From Embleya hyalina (GTDB taxonomy: Bacteria; Actinomycetota; Actinomycetes; Streptomycetales; Streptomycetaceae): a stretch of 64,000 bases of DNA. Below the pieces are notes generated by a model. The model was not told where the DNA came from. It did no database searches and saw only the letters and a list, made by a program, of their open reading frames with translations. The position numbers and the translations under genes were made by a program. Shown piece by piece: positions 41,267 through 51,426 of the stretch (position 1 is its first letter; every line of letters begins with the position of its first letter). Location: NCBI RefSeq assembly GCF_003967355.1, contig NZ_BIFH01000039.1, positions 96,787-160,786 of the forward strand, read 5' to 3'.

Positions 41267-43414
41267 CTATTCGTCACCCAGGAAGCGGCGAACCTCGTCG
41301 GCCTCGGGCGCGCCCGCGTCCACGAGCAGGGCCAATGCCTGCCGACGGCGCGATCGGGCGTCCCGGGCGTCGCCCGAATCGAGCGCCAATTCGGCGCTCT
41401 GCAACAGCGCCAGCGCCTCCAGCCGCTCGTCGCCGGCCGCGCGAAACGCCTCCATCGCGTCCCGGTACACCGTCAGCGCCTCGGGCACCCGACCCGCCTC
41501 GCCGAGCACGGCGGCGATGTCGGCCAGCACCCGGCCGATGTCGGCGGGGTCGCCGATCCGCCGACGCACCCCGAGCGCCGCCCGGTGGTCGCGCACCGAC
41601 TGTTCGAAGCGACCCATCCGCGCGTGCAGCCGGCCCAGGTGGGAGAGCACCCGCGCCTGGCCGGCCGCGTCGCCGATGGTGCGGCGCAGCAGCAGCGACC
41701 GGTCGTACCAGTCGGCGGCCCGCTGCAGGTCGCCCAGGTCGGCGTAGGCGTTGCCCAGGTTGACCATCGCCCGCCCCTCGCCGGCCGGGTCGCCCAGTCC
41801 GCGGGAGACCTCCAGCGCCGCGCGGTAGCAGGACAGCGCCTCCTCCAACTCCGCGCGCGCGACGTGCAGGTTGCCCAGGTTGAGCAGGGCGACCGCCTCC
41901 TGCCGACCGGAGCCGGCCCGGCGCGCGGTGGTCAGCGCGAGTTCGTGCAGCTCGCGCACGTCGCTCCAGTGCGCGCGTCGGTCCAGGAGCCGGGTGAGCA
42001 CCGAGACCAGCCGGCGCGTCGCCGCGTCCAGCCCGGCCGCGGCCGCCACCCGGGCGGCGGCCAGCAGTTCGGGCCGCTCGTCGCGCAACCACGCTCGGGC
42101 CTCGTCGGCGCTGTCGAAGCGCACGTCGGCGGCCGGGTCCGGACCGCCGGTGCCGATGATGATCCGCTCCGCCGACCGGGCCAGGCGCACATACCGGTCG
42201 AGCAGCCGCACCCGGGCGTTGCGCCGTTCGCCGGGCCGCTCCTCCGCGTCCAGACGCTCCTGTACATAGCCGCGCACCAGGTCGTGGAAGCGGAAGCGGC
42301 CCGGTACCGAGCCCTGCTCCAACAGGTGCAGCTCGCGCAGCTCGATCAACGACCGGGTGGCCGCGTCCGGCCCGCAGTCGGCCAGCGCCGCGGCGGCGTC
42401 CGCGCCGAACTCGCGCCCCGGCACCAGCGCGAGCAGCCGCAACAGCCGGGCGGCCGACGGCACCAGTTCACGATGGATCAGCGAGAAGCACGCCCGCACC
42501 GCCAGGTCGTCCCCGGCCTGCTCGTGCAGCCGCAACCGCTCGGCCCGCAGCCGCCGCCCGACGTCGGCCATCGCGTAGCGCGGCCGGGCCCGCAACCACG
42601 CACCCGCCATCCGCAGCGCCGCCGGGTGGTGGTCGCACAGCGCGGCCAACTCGTCCGCGGCCCGCGGATCGCACGCGACCCGGGTGTGCCCGGCCAGGTT
42701 CCCGAGCAGTTCGGCCGCGGCGCGCGGGTCGAGCATGTCCAGCGCACAACTGCGCACCGCCGCCGCCCGCCCCAGGCCGGTGAGCGGGGCCACGGAGGTG
42801 ACCACCACGAGCGCGGTCGGGCTCTCCGGCAGCAGCGGCCGCAACTGCGGCGTCCCGGTCACGTCCTCGAGCAGGATCAGGAATCGTTTGCCGTCCAGGT
42901 GTTCGCGAAAGAGCCGGATGCGCTCCTCGTGCGCGGAGGGGATGCTCACCGTGCCGAGCGCGTACAACATCGACTCCAGTACGTCGCCCGGCGGGATCAG
43001 CTCACCGCGCGGCCCGGTGAGCCGCGCGTAGAGCCGCCCGTCCGGGAAGTGCGGGGCCAGCCGATGGGCGAGCCGCACCGCGAACTCGGTCCGCCCCACC
43101 CCCACCGGCCCGGTGATCGCGACCACCCGGTCCCGGGGCAACCACACCGTGCGGGTGGTGCCGGGGTGCTCCGGATCGGTCGGCGCCAGCTGCGCGGGAA
43201 TCGCCGCGCCGGGTCCGGTCACCCAGGTATAGAGAGTGTCGAGTTCGTCGGTACGCCCGACGAAGTCGGGTCCGCCGGGCGGCAGTTGGTCCACGATCGC
43301 GGGCAACGCCCCGACCGGCGCGCGCATTCCGGGAACCAGCCCCTCGGTCGACGCGCACGCGACCTCGGACTCCCCGGTCACACCCACCGCAGACGCCCCC
43401 TGTCTCACCCACAC
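41267..43414 (-). CDS. NB-ARC-like and TPR-repeat protein (STAND-type), substituted Walker A
   Basis: Up to 715 residues. After a 45-residue leader, DFVGRTDELDTLYTWV introduces an NB-ARC-like NTPase region whose P-loop reads GPVGVGRTEFA, with Arg in place of the essential Lys; the Walker B region is FLILLEDVTG. Winged-helix-like parts follow (LVPSAARLLRLLALVPG, FRFHDLVRGYVQERL), then from about residue 480 a TPR array (VALLNLGNLHVARAELEEALSCYR, YADLGDLQRAADWYDRSL, RMGRFEQSVRDHRAAL). STAND proteins of this kind are regulators. It sits between ald and the NUDIX gene. The start among several GTG codons near 43414 is uncertain. Confidence 0.8.
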   Translation of the reverse strand: MWVRQGASAVGVTGESEVACASTEGLVPGMRAPVGALPAIVDQLPPGGPDFVGRTDELDTLYTWVTGPGAAIPAQLAPTDPEHPGTTRTVWLPRDRVVAITGPVGVGRTEFAVRLAHRLAPHFPDGRLYARLTGPRGELIPPGDVLESMLYALGTVSIPSAHEERIRLFREHLDGKRFLILLEDVTGTPQLRPLLPESPTALVVVTSVAPLTGLGRAAAVRSCALDMLDPRAAAELLGNLAGHTRVACDPRAADELAALCDHHPAALRMAGAWLRARPRYAMADVGRRLRAERLRLHEQAGDDLAVRACFSLIHRELVPSAARLLRLLALVPGREFGADAAAALADCGPDAATRSLIELRELHLLEQGSVPGRFRFHDLVRGYVQERLDAEERPGERRNARVRLLDRYVRLARSAERIIIGTGGPDPAADVRFDSADEARAWLRDERPELLAAARVAAAAGLDAATRRLVSVLTRLLDRRAHWSDVRELHELALTTARRAGSGRQEAVALLNLGNLHVARAELEEALSCYRAALEVSRGLGDPAGEGRAMVNLGNAYADLGDLQRAADWYDRSLLLRRTIGDAAGQARVLSHLGRLHARMGRFEQSVRDHRAALGVRRRIGDPADIGRVLADIAAVLGEAGRVPEALTVYRDAMEAFRAAGDERLEALALLQSAELALDSGDARDARSRRRQALALLVDAGAPEADEVRRFLGDE

Positions 43415-43561
43415 CCATCGCGCAGATTACGACCACGCACCGGCCCACAGGGCCCGACTCGCCAACCCCGAGTCACGAAATCCGCGGCCTCGCCCGCCCG
43501 GGGCGACGGGCGGCCGGATGGGCGACACGTCCCGGGCCCACCAGGACGCGACCGCGGCCCG

Positions 43562-44203
43562 TCAGAACGGCCGGGCGGGCCAGGGCGCGTCCGCGGCCCG
43601 AAGCGCGTCCAACCCGTCCCCCGCCCGCGCGGCCGACAGCGCCAACGCTCCCGAAACCAGTATCGGATTGTGCAGTTCGCCCGCCAGGATCAGCCCGATC
43701 GCCTCGTCCTGCGGCAGCCAGGCGAGTTCCATCCCGACCTCCTCGTGCTCCACCGCGAACCGCTCGGCGGTGGACTCGGACAATCCGCGCGCGAGGAACA
43801 CCCGGATCGCCTCGTCCGAGGAGCCGGGTGTGGTGTAGATATCCACCAGCACGTTCCAGACGGCGGCCTCGTGGTGCGCCTCCTCGAACAACTCCCGCCG
43901 GGCCGCGTGCAGCGGATGTTCGCCGGCCACGTCCAGCAATCCGGCCGGGATCTCCCACAACTTCTGCCGCACGGGATGCCGGTACTGCCGCAGCACCAGG
44001 ATGCGCCCCCGCTCGTCCAGCGCCACCACGCCCACCGCGCCGGGGTGGTCCAGGTAGTCGCGCCGCGCGCGGCTCCCGTCCGGCATCTCGACCAGGTCGC
44101 TGCGCATCGACCAGACCCGCCCCCGAAACGGCGTCTCACTCGCCGAAACCGGCCACGACTCGGGGGTGTCGCCGATCCTCGCCCGAATCCGCGGGTCGTT
44201 CAC
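43562..44203 (-). CDS. NUDIX hydrolase, ADP-ribose pyrophosphatase type
   Basis: A 213-residue NUDIX enzyme expected to hydrolyse ADP-ribose or similar nucleoside diphosphate derivatives. The NUDIX helix is readable as GEHPLHAARRELFEEAHHEA: the E-x7-RE-x2-EE core is intact, and the usual final Gly is His. Upstream, LRQYRHPVRQKLWEIPAGLLD is characteristic of the NudF/ADPR group. GTG 44203 has AGGGAG six bases upstream. It is the standard downstream neighbour of pyrG in actinobacteria. Confidence 0.92.
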   Translation of the reverse strand: MNDPRIRARIGDTPESWPVSASETPFRGRVWSMRSDLVEMPDGSRARRDYLDHPGAVGVVALDERGRILVLRQYRHPVRQKLWEIPAGLLDVAGEHPLHAARRELFEEAHHEAAVWNVLVDIYTTPGSSDEAIRVFLARGLSESTAERFAVEHEEVGMELAWLPQDEAIGLILAGELHNPILVSGALALSAARAGDGLDALRAADAPWPARPF

Positions 44204-44420
44204 GATGCGCTCCCTCTCACCCGGCCGCCGGCCGAATACCGCCGCCCCGATCGGCCAGCCTAATGGTCCTCGACCGTGCGCCGGCCACGAGCGGGACCGT
44301 GATCGCGCCGACGCCGACCACCGTCGATCGGGGCAGGCGGCACGTGCCGGCCGACGACGACGCGCACGACCCGAGTCCGCGCACCACGCGCGCCCGGATC
44401 CGCCGCACCCGGCGAAACGC

Positions 44421-44460
44421 GGGAAGCCACCCGCCCGCGTGCGCGGGTGGGTGGCTTCCC
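44421..44460 (-). terminator. Hairpin terminator after pyrG
   Basis: GGGAAGCCACCCGCCCGCG (44421-44439) pairs with 44442-44460 over 19 bp with a single G-T pair and a two-base loop. It lies 68 bp past the pyrG stop. The rest of the 324-bp gap to the NUDIX start holds no other structure that I can support, apart from the presumed NUDIX promoter. Confidence 0.75.
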
Positions 44461-44527
44461 GGTTCGTCGAGCGCTCGGGCGGGTCGAGCGGTCGGGCGCG
44501 TCGAGCGATCCTACGGTCGGCGACCGG

Positions 44528-46210
44528 TCAGGAGGTCGTCTCCGCGATCCGGTCCTCGCCCTTGATCCGGCGGACCGCCGCCGCGACCAGGCCCGCGAAC
44601 AGCGGGTGCGGGCGCGTGGGGCGGGACTTCAGCTCCGGGTGGGCCTGGGTCGCGATGAAGTACGGGTGCTGCTCGCGCGGCAGTTCGACGTACTCCACCA
44701 GTCGGCCGTCGGGGGAGAGCCCGGAGAAGACCAGGCCGGTCTCCTCCAGCCGGGTCCGGTAGGCGTTGTTGACCTCGTAGCGGTGCCGGTGGCGCTCCTC
44801 GGAGCGGGCCGCGCCGTACACCTCGCGCGCGATCGAGCCCTCGGCCAGGTCCGCGGTGTACAGGCCGAGCCGCATCGTGCCGCCCAGGTCGCCCTGGCCC
44901 GCCACGATGTCGAGCTGGTCGGCCATGGTGGCCACCACGGGGTGCGCGGCCTCGGGGTCGAACTCCAGCGAGTTGGCCCCGTCGAGCCCGGCCAGGTTGC
45001 GCGCGGCCTCGATCACCATGCACTGCAGGCCCAGACAGATGCCCAGGGTCGGGATCCGGTGCTCGCGGGCGTACGCGATCGCCTGCACCTTGCCCTCGAC
45101 GCCCCGGTCGCCGAAGCCGCCGGGGATCAGCACCGCGTCGCAGTCGCCGAGTTCGCGGGCGGCGCCCTCGGGCGTGGCGGTGTTGTCCGAGGTCACCCAC
45201 TTGATCCGGGTGCGCACGTTGTTGGCGAAGCCGCCCGCGCGGATCGCCTCGGTGACCGAGAGGTAGGCGTCGGGCAGGTCGATGTACTTGCCGACCAGCG
45301 CGACGGTGACCTCACGCTCGGGCTGGTGCACCCGGCGCAGCAGGTCGTCCCACTCGGTCCAGTCCACGTCCCGGAAGTTCAGCCCGAGCCGGCGCACCAC
45401 GTACGCGTCCAGGCCCTCCGAGTGCAGCACCTTGGGGATGTCGTAGATGGACGGGGCGTCGATGGCCGCGACGACGGCCTCCTCGTCCACGTCGCACATC
45501 AGCGAGATCTTGCGCTTGATGTCCTGCGGCACCGCGCGGTCGGCGCGCAGCACGATCGCGTCCGGCTGGATGCCGATGCTGCGCAGGGCGGCGACCGAGT
45601 GCTGGGTCGGCTTGGTCTTCAGCTCGCCCGAGGGGCCGATGTACGGGAGCAGCGATACGTGCAGGAAGAAGACGTTGTCCCGGCCGACCTCGTGCCGGAC
45701 CTGGCGGATCGACTCGAGGAAGGGCAGCGACTCGATGTCGCCGACGGTCCCGCCGACTTCGGTGATCACGATGTCGACGTCGGCGGCGGCCATCGCCCGG
45801 ATCCGCGACTTGATCTCGTTCGTGATGTGCGGGATGACCTGGACGGTGTCGCCCAGGTATTCGCCGCGGCGCTCCTTGGCGATCACCGTCGAGTAGACCT
45901 GACCGGTCGTCACATTGGCCGAGCCGTGCAGGTCGACGTCGAGGAAGCGCTCGTAGTGGCCGACGTCCAGGTCGGTCTCGGCGCCGTCGTTGGTGACGAA
46001 CACCTCGCCGTGCTGGAACGGGTTCATCGTCCCGGGGTCGACGTTGAGGTAGGGGTCGAGCTTCTGCATCGTGACCCGCAGGCCGCGCGCCTTGAGGAGC
46101 GCTCCGAGGCTCGACGCGGTGAGCCCCTTGCCAAGCGAGGAGGCGACGCCTCCGGTGACGAAGAGGTGCTTCGCCTGCCGGGTGCGACTGGGCGTCTGAG
46201 GCACTGCCAA
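44528..46210 (-). CDS. pyrG: CTP synthase
   Basis: A 560-residue glutamine-dependent enzyme making CTP from UTP. The synthetase domain has [42 protein letters not shown] and [16 protein letters not shown]; the glutaminase domain has the nucleophile in [28 protein letters not shown] and the His/Glu pair in [11 protein letters not shown] start at TTG 46210 (LAVPQTPS) because GGGAG lies seven bases upstream; GTG 46204 is an alternative, and an open extension to 46462 is not protein-like. Confidence 0.96.
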   Translation of the reverse strand: MAVPQTPSRTRQAKHLFVTGGVASSLGKGLTASSLGALLKARGLRVTMQKLDPYLNVDPGTMNPFQHGEVFVTNDGAETDLDVGHYERFLDVDLHGSANVTTGQVYSTVIAKERRGEYLGDTVQVIPHITNEIKSRIRAMAAADVDIVITEVGGTVGDIESLPFLESIRQVRHEVGRDNVFFLHVSLLPYIGPSGELKTKPTQHSVAALRSIGIQPDAIVLRADRAVPQDIKRKISLMCDVDEEAVVAAIDAPSIYDIPKVLHSEGLDAYVVRRLGLNFRDVDWTEWDDLLRRVHQPEREVTVALVGKYIDLPDAYLSVTEAIRAGGFANNVRTRIKWVTSDNTATPEGAARELGDCDAVLIPGGFGDRGVEGKVQAIAYAREHRIPTLGICLGLQCMVIEAARNLAGLDGANSLEFDPEAAHPVVATMADQLDIVAGQGDLGGTMRLGLYTADLAEGSIAREVYGAARSEERHRHRYEVNNAYRTRLEETGLVFSGLSPDGRLVEYVELPREQHPYFIATQAHPELKSRPTRPHPLFAGLVAAAVRRIKGEDRIAETTS

Positions 46211-46958
46211 GGAAGGGCTCCCGTGGTTGCGATGAGGGGGATGTCCTGGGGACATCCGAGGGATATCGAAGGGGACGCTGCTGGGCCGACGCGGGCCCGG
46301 AACAGTCCCACCAAGTCCACGGGATACCAGCCTAACAGCGTCGGGGGTCGAGGTCCCGCACCCGGGGCGGAACAACTGCGACACCACCCGGCGATTGCCC
46401 AGAGTGACGACGCACGGGAGAATCCGGACGCATGCCGACGGAACGGCCGAGTCGGATTCCACGCAGAGTCAACGAGCGGGTCGGCAAAAGCAGGCACGTT
46501 TCAGCGCCGACGGCGCACTATGCTACGCAGACGGCGCGCGAGCCTCTCTCCGTTCGCCGACACCCGCGCGCAGCGGAACCTACGCGCGCGACGGGTGCAC
46601 GTCCCCCGGATCCCGACGGGACGACATTTCGGGAGTACCGGTCGATCCGACCACCGTTCGCGGCGGTCGATCACGCGTGCGTGGTGCACCCTGGAATGAG
46701 TCGATCAAGGCAACCGAGGCAACGAATCGATCGATCGCCGATCAGAACACGACCATCGGCGCGCAGGGTACGCACCACCCGCACCAGCACCCCCTGCACG
46801 ACCCACCGGTACCGGAACGCAGCACGACCCGCCGGCACCGAACCCAGCAACCCGTACGAGCCGACCCCTCGTACGCGCCCAGCCCCCCGGCCGAACCCCG
46901 CCGCGCATGACGGGACCACCGGCCTCACCAGGACGACCAGGAACGGAAAGCGCTGCCC
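46211..46958. other. 748-bp divergent intergenic region
   Basis: Separates pyrG from the GH15 gene. It should contain both promoters. The part at 46500-46760 is less C-biased than its surroundings and holds short TCGATC-rich stretches (near 46660-46740), but I see no convincing promoter pair, leader peptide or RNA structure. Open frames here are short or read antisense into neighbours. Confidence 0.5.
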
Positions 46959-48782
46959 GTGACCAGCCGCATCGAGGACTACGCCCTCATCGGGGACATG
47001 CAGACCGCCGCTCTCGTGGGCCGCGACGGTTCCATGGATTGGCTCTGCCTCCCCCGCTTCGATTCGCCCGCCGTGTTCGCCGGCCTGCTCGGCAGCGAGG
47101 AACACGGCTCGTGGCGGGTCGCGCCGCTCTCCGGCGGCCCCGCGACACGTCGCCGCTATCGCGGCGACTCGCTGATCCTCGAATCGGAATGGGAGACCCC
47201 CCGGGGCACCATTCGGGTGATCGATTTCATGCCGCCGGCCGACGCCCTGGTCGGCGCGCCGGTGGTGGTGCGGATCGTGGAGGGCGTGTCGGGCCGGGTG
47301 CCGGTGCGCTCGGAGCTGCGCATGCGCTTCCACTACGGCAAGGTCGTGCCCTGGGTGCGCCGCGAGGCGGACGGCCGCACGGTCGCCGTCGCCGGTCCCG
47401 ACGCGGTGTGGTTCGACAGCGACACCGAGACCTACGGGCGCGGGCTGACCACCTATTCGGACGTCACCCTCGGGGAGGGCGACCGGGTCACGTTCACCCT
47501 CACGTGGCACCCCTCGCACGTCGAGGGCCCGCTGCGCACCGACGCGCTCGCCGCGCTCGCGGACACCGAGGCGTTCTGGACCGACTGGATGACCCGCTGC
47601 ACCTACCAGGGCCCGTGGCGCGAGCCGGTGGTGCGCTCGCTGATCACGCTCAAGGCGCTGACGTACGCCCCGACCGGCGGCATCGTCGCCGCGCCGACCA
47701 CCTCGCTGCCCGAGGACGTGGGCGGCGTGCGCAACTGGGACTACCGCTACACGTGGCTGCGCGACGCGGCGATGACACTGGGCGCGCTGCTCAAGACCGG
47801 CTTCGTCGACGAGGCCAAGGCGTGGCGCGAATGGCTGCTGCGGGCGGTGGCGGGCGACCCGGAGAACCTGCAGATCATGTACGGCGTGGGCGGCGAGCGC
47901 CGGCTCACCGAGTACGAGGCGACCTGGCTGCCCGGCTACGAGGGCTCGCACCCGGTCCGGATCGGCAACGCCGCCGCCGAGCAGTTCCAGCTCGACGTCT
48001 ACGGCGAGGTCATCGACGCGCTGCACCTGGGCCGGCAGGCCGGCATGGAGGGCAACGACCACGCGCACGCGCTCCAGCTCAAGCTGATGGACTACATGGA
48101 GCAGCACTGGCGCGACCCGGACGAGGGCATCTGGGAGGTGCGCGGGCCGCGCCGGCACTTCGTGCACTCCAAGGTGATGGCGTGGGTGGCGGTGGACCGC
48201 ACCATCCGGATGCTGGTCGAGGAGCCGATGGACTCCGACACCGAGAAGATGCTGGAGCACCTGAAGGGTGTGCGCGAGGAGATCCACCGCGAGGTGTGCG
48301 CGTACGGCTACGACGCCGAGCGCAACACCTTCACCCAGTACTACGGCTCCACCGAGCTGGACGCCTCGCTGCTGCTGATCCCGCAGGTGGGCTTCCTGCC
48401 GCCGGAGGACAAGCGGGTGATCGGCACGATCGAGGCGATCCAGCGCGAGCTGACCGAGGACGGCTTCGTACGCCGCTACCCCACCAACGGCACCAGCGTC
48501 GGCCTGGACGGCCTGCCCGGCGACGAAGGCGCGTTCCTGGCCTGCTCGTTCTGGCTCGCCGACGACCTGGCCATGATCGGCCGGGTGGAGGAGGCGCGCG
48601 AGCTGTTCGAACGCCTGCTCGCGCTGCGCAACGACCTGGGCCTGCTCGCCGAGGAGTGGGACCCGCGTCTCCAGCGCCAGGTGGGCAACTTCCCGCAGGC
48701 GTTCAGTCACGTGCCACTGATCGACACCGCGCTGCGACTGACCGCGACGCTGCGCACGGGGCCGGTCGTGGCGGCGGAGTAG
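46959..48782 (+). CDS. Glycoside hydrolase family 15 protein (glucoamylase/trehalase type)
   Basis: A 607-residue cytosolic enzyme. The N-terminal beta domain starts RIEDYALIGDMQTAALVGRDGSMDWLCLPRFDSPA, which is typical of actinobacterial GH15. The (alpha/alpha)6 domain carries GGVRNWDYRYTWLRDAAMTL, the general acid Glu region DEGIWEVRGPRRHFVHSKVM and the second catalytic Glu region LLAEEWDPRLQRQVGNFPQAFSH. In mycobacteria close relatives are trehalases; others act on maltodextrins, so the substrate is open. GTG 46959, with GGAACGGAAAG upstream. Confidence 0.92.
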   Translation: MTSRIEDYALIGDMQTAALVGRDGSMDWLCLPRFDSPAVFAGLLGSEEHGSWRVAPLSGGPATRRRYRGDSLILESEWETPRGTIRVIDFMPPADALVGAPVVVRIVEGVSGRVPVRSELRMRFHYGKVVPWVRREADGRTVAVAGPDAVWFDSDTETYGRGLTTYSDVTLGEGDRVTFTLTWHPSHVEGPLRTDALAALADTEAFWTDWMTRCTYQGPWREPVVRSLITLKALTYAPTGGIVAAPTTSLPEDVGGVRNWDYRYTWLRDAAMTLGALLKTGFVDEAKAWREWLLRAVAGDPENLQIMYGVGGERRLTEYEATWLPGYEGSHPVRIGNAAAEQFQLDVYGEVIDALHLGRQAGMEGNDHAHALQLKLMDYMEQHWRDPDEGIWEVRGPRRHFVHSKVMAWVAVDRTIRMLVEEPMDSDTEKMLEHLKGVREEIHREVCAYGYDAERNTFTQYYGSTELDASLLLIPQVGFLPPEDKRVIGTIEAIQRELTEDGFVRRYPTNGTSVGLDGLPGDEGAFLACSFWLADDLAMIGRVEEARELFERLLALRNDLGLLAEEWDPRLQRQVGNFPQAFSHVPLIDTALRLTATLRTGPVVAAE

Positions 48783-48889
48783 GAGGGACGGGGGTCTCGT
48801 CCGGCCCGGACTCGGTGTGGCGGCGTTCGGGGCCGGTGGGCGCGCTGTGCAGGTGTGCGTACCGGTTCCGGGTGGTACCTCCGGACACC

Positions 48890-50272
48890 ATGACCCCCGC
48901 CCGATCCGCCGACGCCGACGCGGGCGGCGAGCCGACCGGTTCGTCGCCCGCGTCGACGTTGCCGTTCCTGCCCGCGGCGCGGCGGCGGCGCCCGCTGTCG
49001 CCCTGGTACGAACACCTGCGCGACGGCCTGTGGTTCGCGCCACTGGTCGGGCTGGCGTCCGGGTGGGCGCTGGCCACGCTGATACTGGCCCTGGACCGGT
49101 GGATCCCGGACTATCTGGACAGGCATCCCGACCGGCCGTGGCTGCGCGACCAGTACGACTGGTTGCTGGACCTGGCCAGCGGGACCAAGGACACCATCGC
49201 CACGATGAGTTCGGCGATGCTCACCTTCATCGGCGTGGTCTTCTCGATCACCCTGGTGGCCCTGCAGATGGCGAGCCAGTTCACCCCGCGCGTGGTGCGG
49301 GTGTACGTGCGCAGCCGGGTCACCAAGGTCACCTTCGCGATGTTCCTGACGACCTTCCTGTACTCCCTTCGGGTACAGAAGGAGTTCGGCAACTCCGAGG
49401 ACCACCCGCCGGCGCTGGCCGCCTCCCTCGCGATGGGGCTCGTGGTGACCAGCCTGGTGGTCTTCGTGATCTACGTGCACTCGACGATCCGACTGATGCG
49501 GGTGACGTACGTGATCGGCTACGTCGCCCAGGAGTCGCTGAACCTGCTGGCCGCCCGGGCGCACGCGGCGCCGGTGCCGACGCCGACCGGGGAGCCGACC
49601 GCGGTGCTCCCGTACCGGGGCCCGCCGGGGGTGCTCCAGGACGTCAACGTGGCCCGCCTGGTGTTCCTGGCCCGGCGGCACGACGTGGTGATCGCCCTGC
49701 TCCCCCGCGTGGGCGACTTCCTCACCCACGGCATGCCGCTCGCGGTGATCCACGGCTCCCCGAACCGGCGCGGACTGCCGGCGGCGACCCGGGTGTGGCC
49801 GTGCCTGACCCTGGGCGTCGAACGCACCATGCACCAGGACCCGGCCTTCGGACTGCGGCAACTCGTCGACATCGCGAGCAAGGCCCTGTCGCCGGCCGTC
49901 AACGACCCGACCACCGCCGTGCAGGCGCTCGACCGCATCCACGCCCTGCTCACCCTGATGAGCGGCATCGAACTCGGCGATCGTGCGCACGTGGACCGCC
50001 GCGACCGCCTGCGGCTGATCGAACCGGTCGCCCCGTGGGCGGACATGGTCGACCTGGGCCTGACCGAGATCCGGCTGTACGGGGCCGGCGCGCCCCAGGT
50101 GACCCGCAGGCTGAGCGCGGCCCTGGACGACCTCCTGGACATCACCCCACCCGCCCGCCGCCCGGAACTCCTCCGCCAACGCGCCCTGCTCCACGAGGCC
50201 GTGGCCCGCGCCCACCCCGACGAGGCGAACCGCCGCTTCGCGCTGGAGCCCGACCGACAGGGAATCGGCTGA
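48890..50272 (+). CDS. DUF2254 membrane protein
   Basis: A 460-residue integral membrane protein. Helices are visible at about 45-65 (LVGLASGWALATLILAL), 105-130 (MSSAMLTFIGVVFSITLVALQ), 155-175 and 190-215 (MGLVVTSLVVFVIYVHS). Motifs MASQFTPRVVR and IASKALSPAVNDPTTAVQALDRI are hallmarks of the DUF2254 family, whose function is unknown. The soluble C-terminal half (about 230-460) is helical. ATG 48890 is the start most consistent with conservation; the ribosome site is weak. It follows the GH15 gene by 107 bp. Confidence 0.85.
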   Translation: MTPARSADADAGGEPTGSSPASTLPFLPAARRRRPLSPWYEHLRDGLWFAPLVGLASGWALATLILALDRWIPDYLDRHPDRPWLRDQYDWLLDLASGTKDTIATMSSAMLTFIGVVFSITLVALQMASQFTPRVVRVYVRSRVTKVTFAMFLTTFLYSLRVQKEFGNSEDHPPALAASLAMGLVVTSLVVFVIYVHSTIRLMRVTYVIGYVAQESLNLLAARAHAAPVPTPTGEPTAVLPYRGPPGVLQDVNVARLVFLARRHDVVIALLPRVGDFLTHGMPLAVIHGSPNRRGLPAATRVWPCLTLGVERTMHQDPAFGLRQLVDIASKALSPAVNDPTTAVQALDRIHALLTLMSGIELGDRAHVDRRDRLRLIEPVAPWADMVDLGLTEIRLYGAGAPQVTRRLSAALDDLLDITPPARRPELLRQRALLHEAVARAHPDEANRRFALEPDRQGIG

Positions 50273-50292
50273 GGAGCGAACCGGCGGTGCGG

Positions 50293-51426
50293 CTACATCG
50301 GGCCCAGTTCCTCGTAGATGCTGAGGACCTGGGCGATGGTCTCGCGTTCGCCGGGCCACGTGGCGGCCTGGACCGGGCCCGCGGCCGCGAGTTCGCCGCG
50401 GCGGTCCGGGTCGGCGAGCAGCGCGGTGACGGAGCCGGCCAGGGCCTCGGCGTCGCCGTACGGCACCAGGACCGCCGCCTCGCCGACGAGTTCGGGCACC
50501 CCCCCGACCGCCGTCGCCACCAGCGGCACCCCGCTGCGCAGCGCCTCCTGGGCGACCAGCGCCCGCGCCTCCCACCGACTGGGCAGCACCACCACGTCCG
50601 CCGCGCCCAACAGGTCGGCCACATCCGACCGATGCCCGAGCAAGCGAACCGGCAACGACTCGGCGTCGATGCGTTCCTGGAGCGTTTCGCGCAACGGCCC
50701 GTCCCCGGCGACCACCACCAACGGCGCGGGCCGGACCTCGCCCCATTCCCGCGCCGCGTCCAGCAACACCGGATACGCCTTCTGCGCCGCCAACCTGCCC
50801 ACCGCGACCACCAACGGCCGATCCCCCGCCGCGAATTCGTCCCGCACCGCGGCCCGGTCCCGCGACGCCGGCGGCAGCGGCGGCGCCGACACCGGCCCGA
50901 GTCGCGCGTCCCGCGCCCCCAACTGCCGGGCCCGGTCCACCAGATCGGCCGACGCGCCCAGGACCACGTCGGCGGCCCGTACCGCGCGCCCCTCCAACAC
51001 CCGGGTCAGCGCACCCTTCGCGCCGCCCGCCAACACCGCGTTGTGCAGCGTCAACACCAACGGCGTACGCCGCACCCGATGCCGGCCGAGCGCGTTGCCC
51101 GCCACCAACCCGGCGCGCAGCCCGTGCGCGTGCACGACGTGCGCGTGCGCGCACGCCGCGCGCAACTCGCGCGCCGCGCCCCGGTCCGAGGGCCGCGGCG
51201 CGGCCGGGATCTCCACCACCCGAAACCGCGCGCCGGTGCCGGCGAAGTCGAAGTGCTCCTCGGTCGAGGCCGGCCCGCAGACCGTCACCGCGACCCCGCG
51301 CCCGACCAGCCCGGCCGCCAGCGAACGCACGTGCGCGCCGATCCCGCCGGTGGACGTGGCCAGCACCAGGACGGCCCGCAGCCGGGCCGGCTCGGTCCGC
51401 TCCCGCGACTCAGTCGTCGTGTCCAC
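50293..51426 (-). CDS. Glycosyltransferase family 4 protein
   Basis: A 377-residue GT-B glycosyltransferase. The N-terminal part has LVLATSTGGIGAHVRSLAAGL and VVHAHGLRAGLVA; the C-terminal nucleotide-sugar half has VAVGRLAAQKAYPVLLDA, LLGHRSDVADLLGAADVVVLPSRWEA and the EALRSGVPLVATAVGGVPELV motif. GTG 51426, with GGGGAGC upstream, overlaps the murJ stop by 17 nt. As the last gene of steA-steB-GT-murJ-GT4, it probably decorates a lipid-linked precursor on the inner face of the membrane. Donor and acceptor unknown. Confidence 0.9.
   Translation of the reverse strand: MDTTTESRERTEPARLRAVLVLATSTGGIGAHVRSLAAGLVGRGVAVTVCGPASTEEHFDFAGTGARFRVVEIPAAPRPSDRGAARELRAACAHAHVVHAHGLRAGLVAGNALGRHRVRRTPLVLTLHNAVLAGGAKGALTRVLEGRAVRAADVVLGASADLVDRARQLGARDARLGPVSAPPLPPASRDRAAVRDEFAAGDRPLVVAVGRLAAQKAYPVLLDAAREWGEVRPAPLVVVAGDGPLRETLQERIDAESLPVRLLGHRSDVADLLGAADVVVLPSRWEARALVAQEALRSGVPLVATAVGGVPELVGEAAVLVPYGDAEALAGSVTALLADPDRRGELAAAGPVQAATWPGERETIAQVLSIYEELGPM

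Noticed and set aside
41186..44263. 1025-codon open frame on the + strand opposite the NB-ARC/TPR and NUDIX genes
   Set aside because: Same reason: Arg/Gln/Pro/His-rich composition, no domain, spans two real genes on the opposite strand.
46671..49043. 790-codon minus-strand frame opposite the GH15 gene
   Set aside because: The plus strand encodes a complete GH15 enzyme here; the opposite frame has shadow-type composition.
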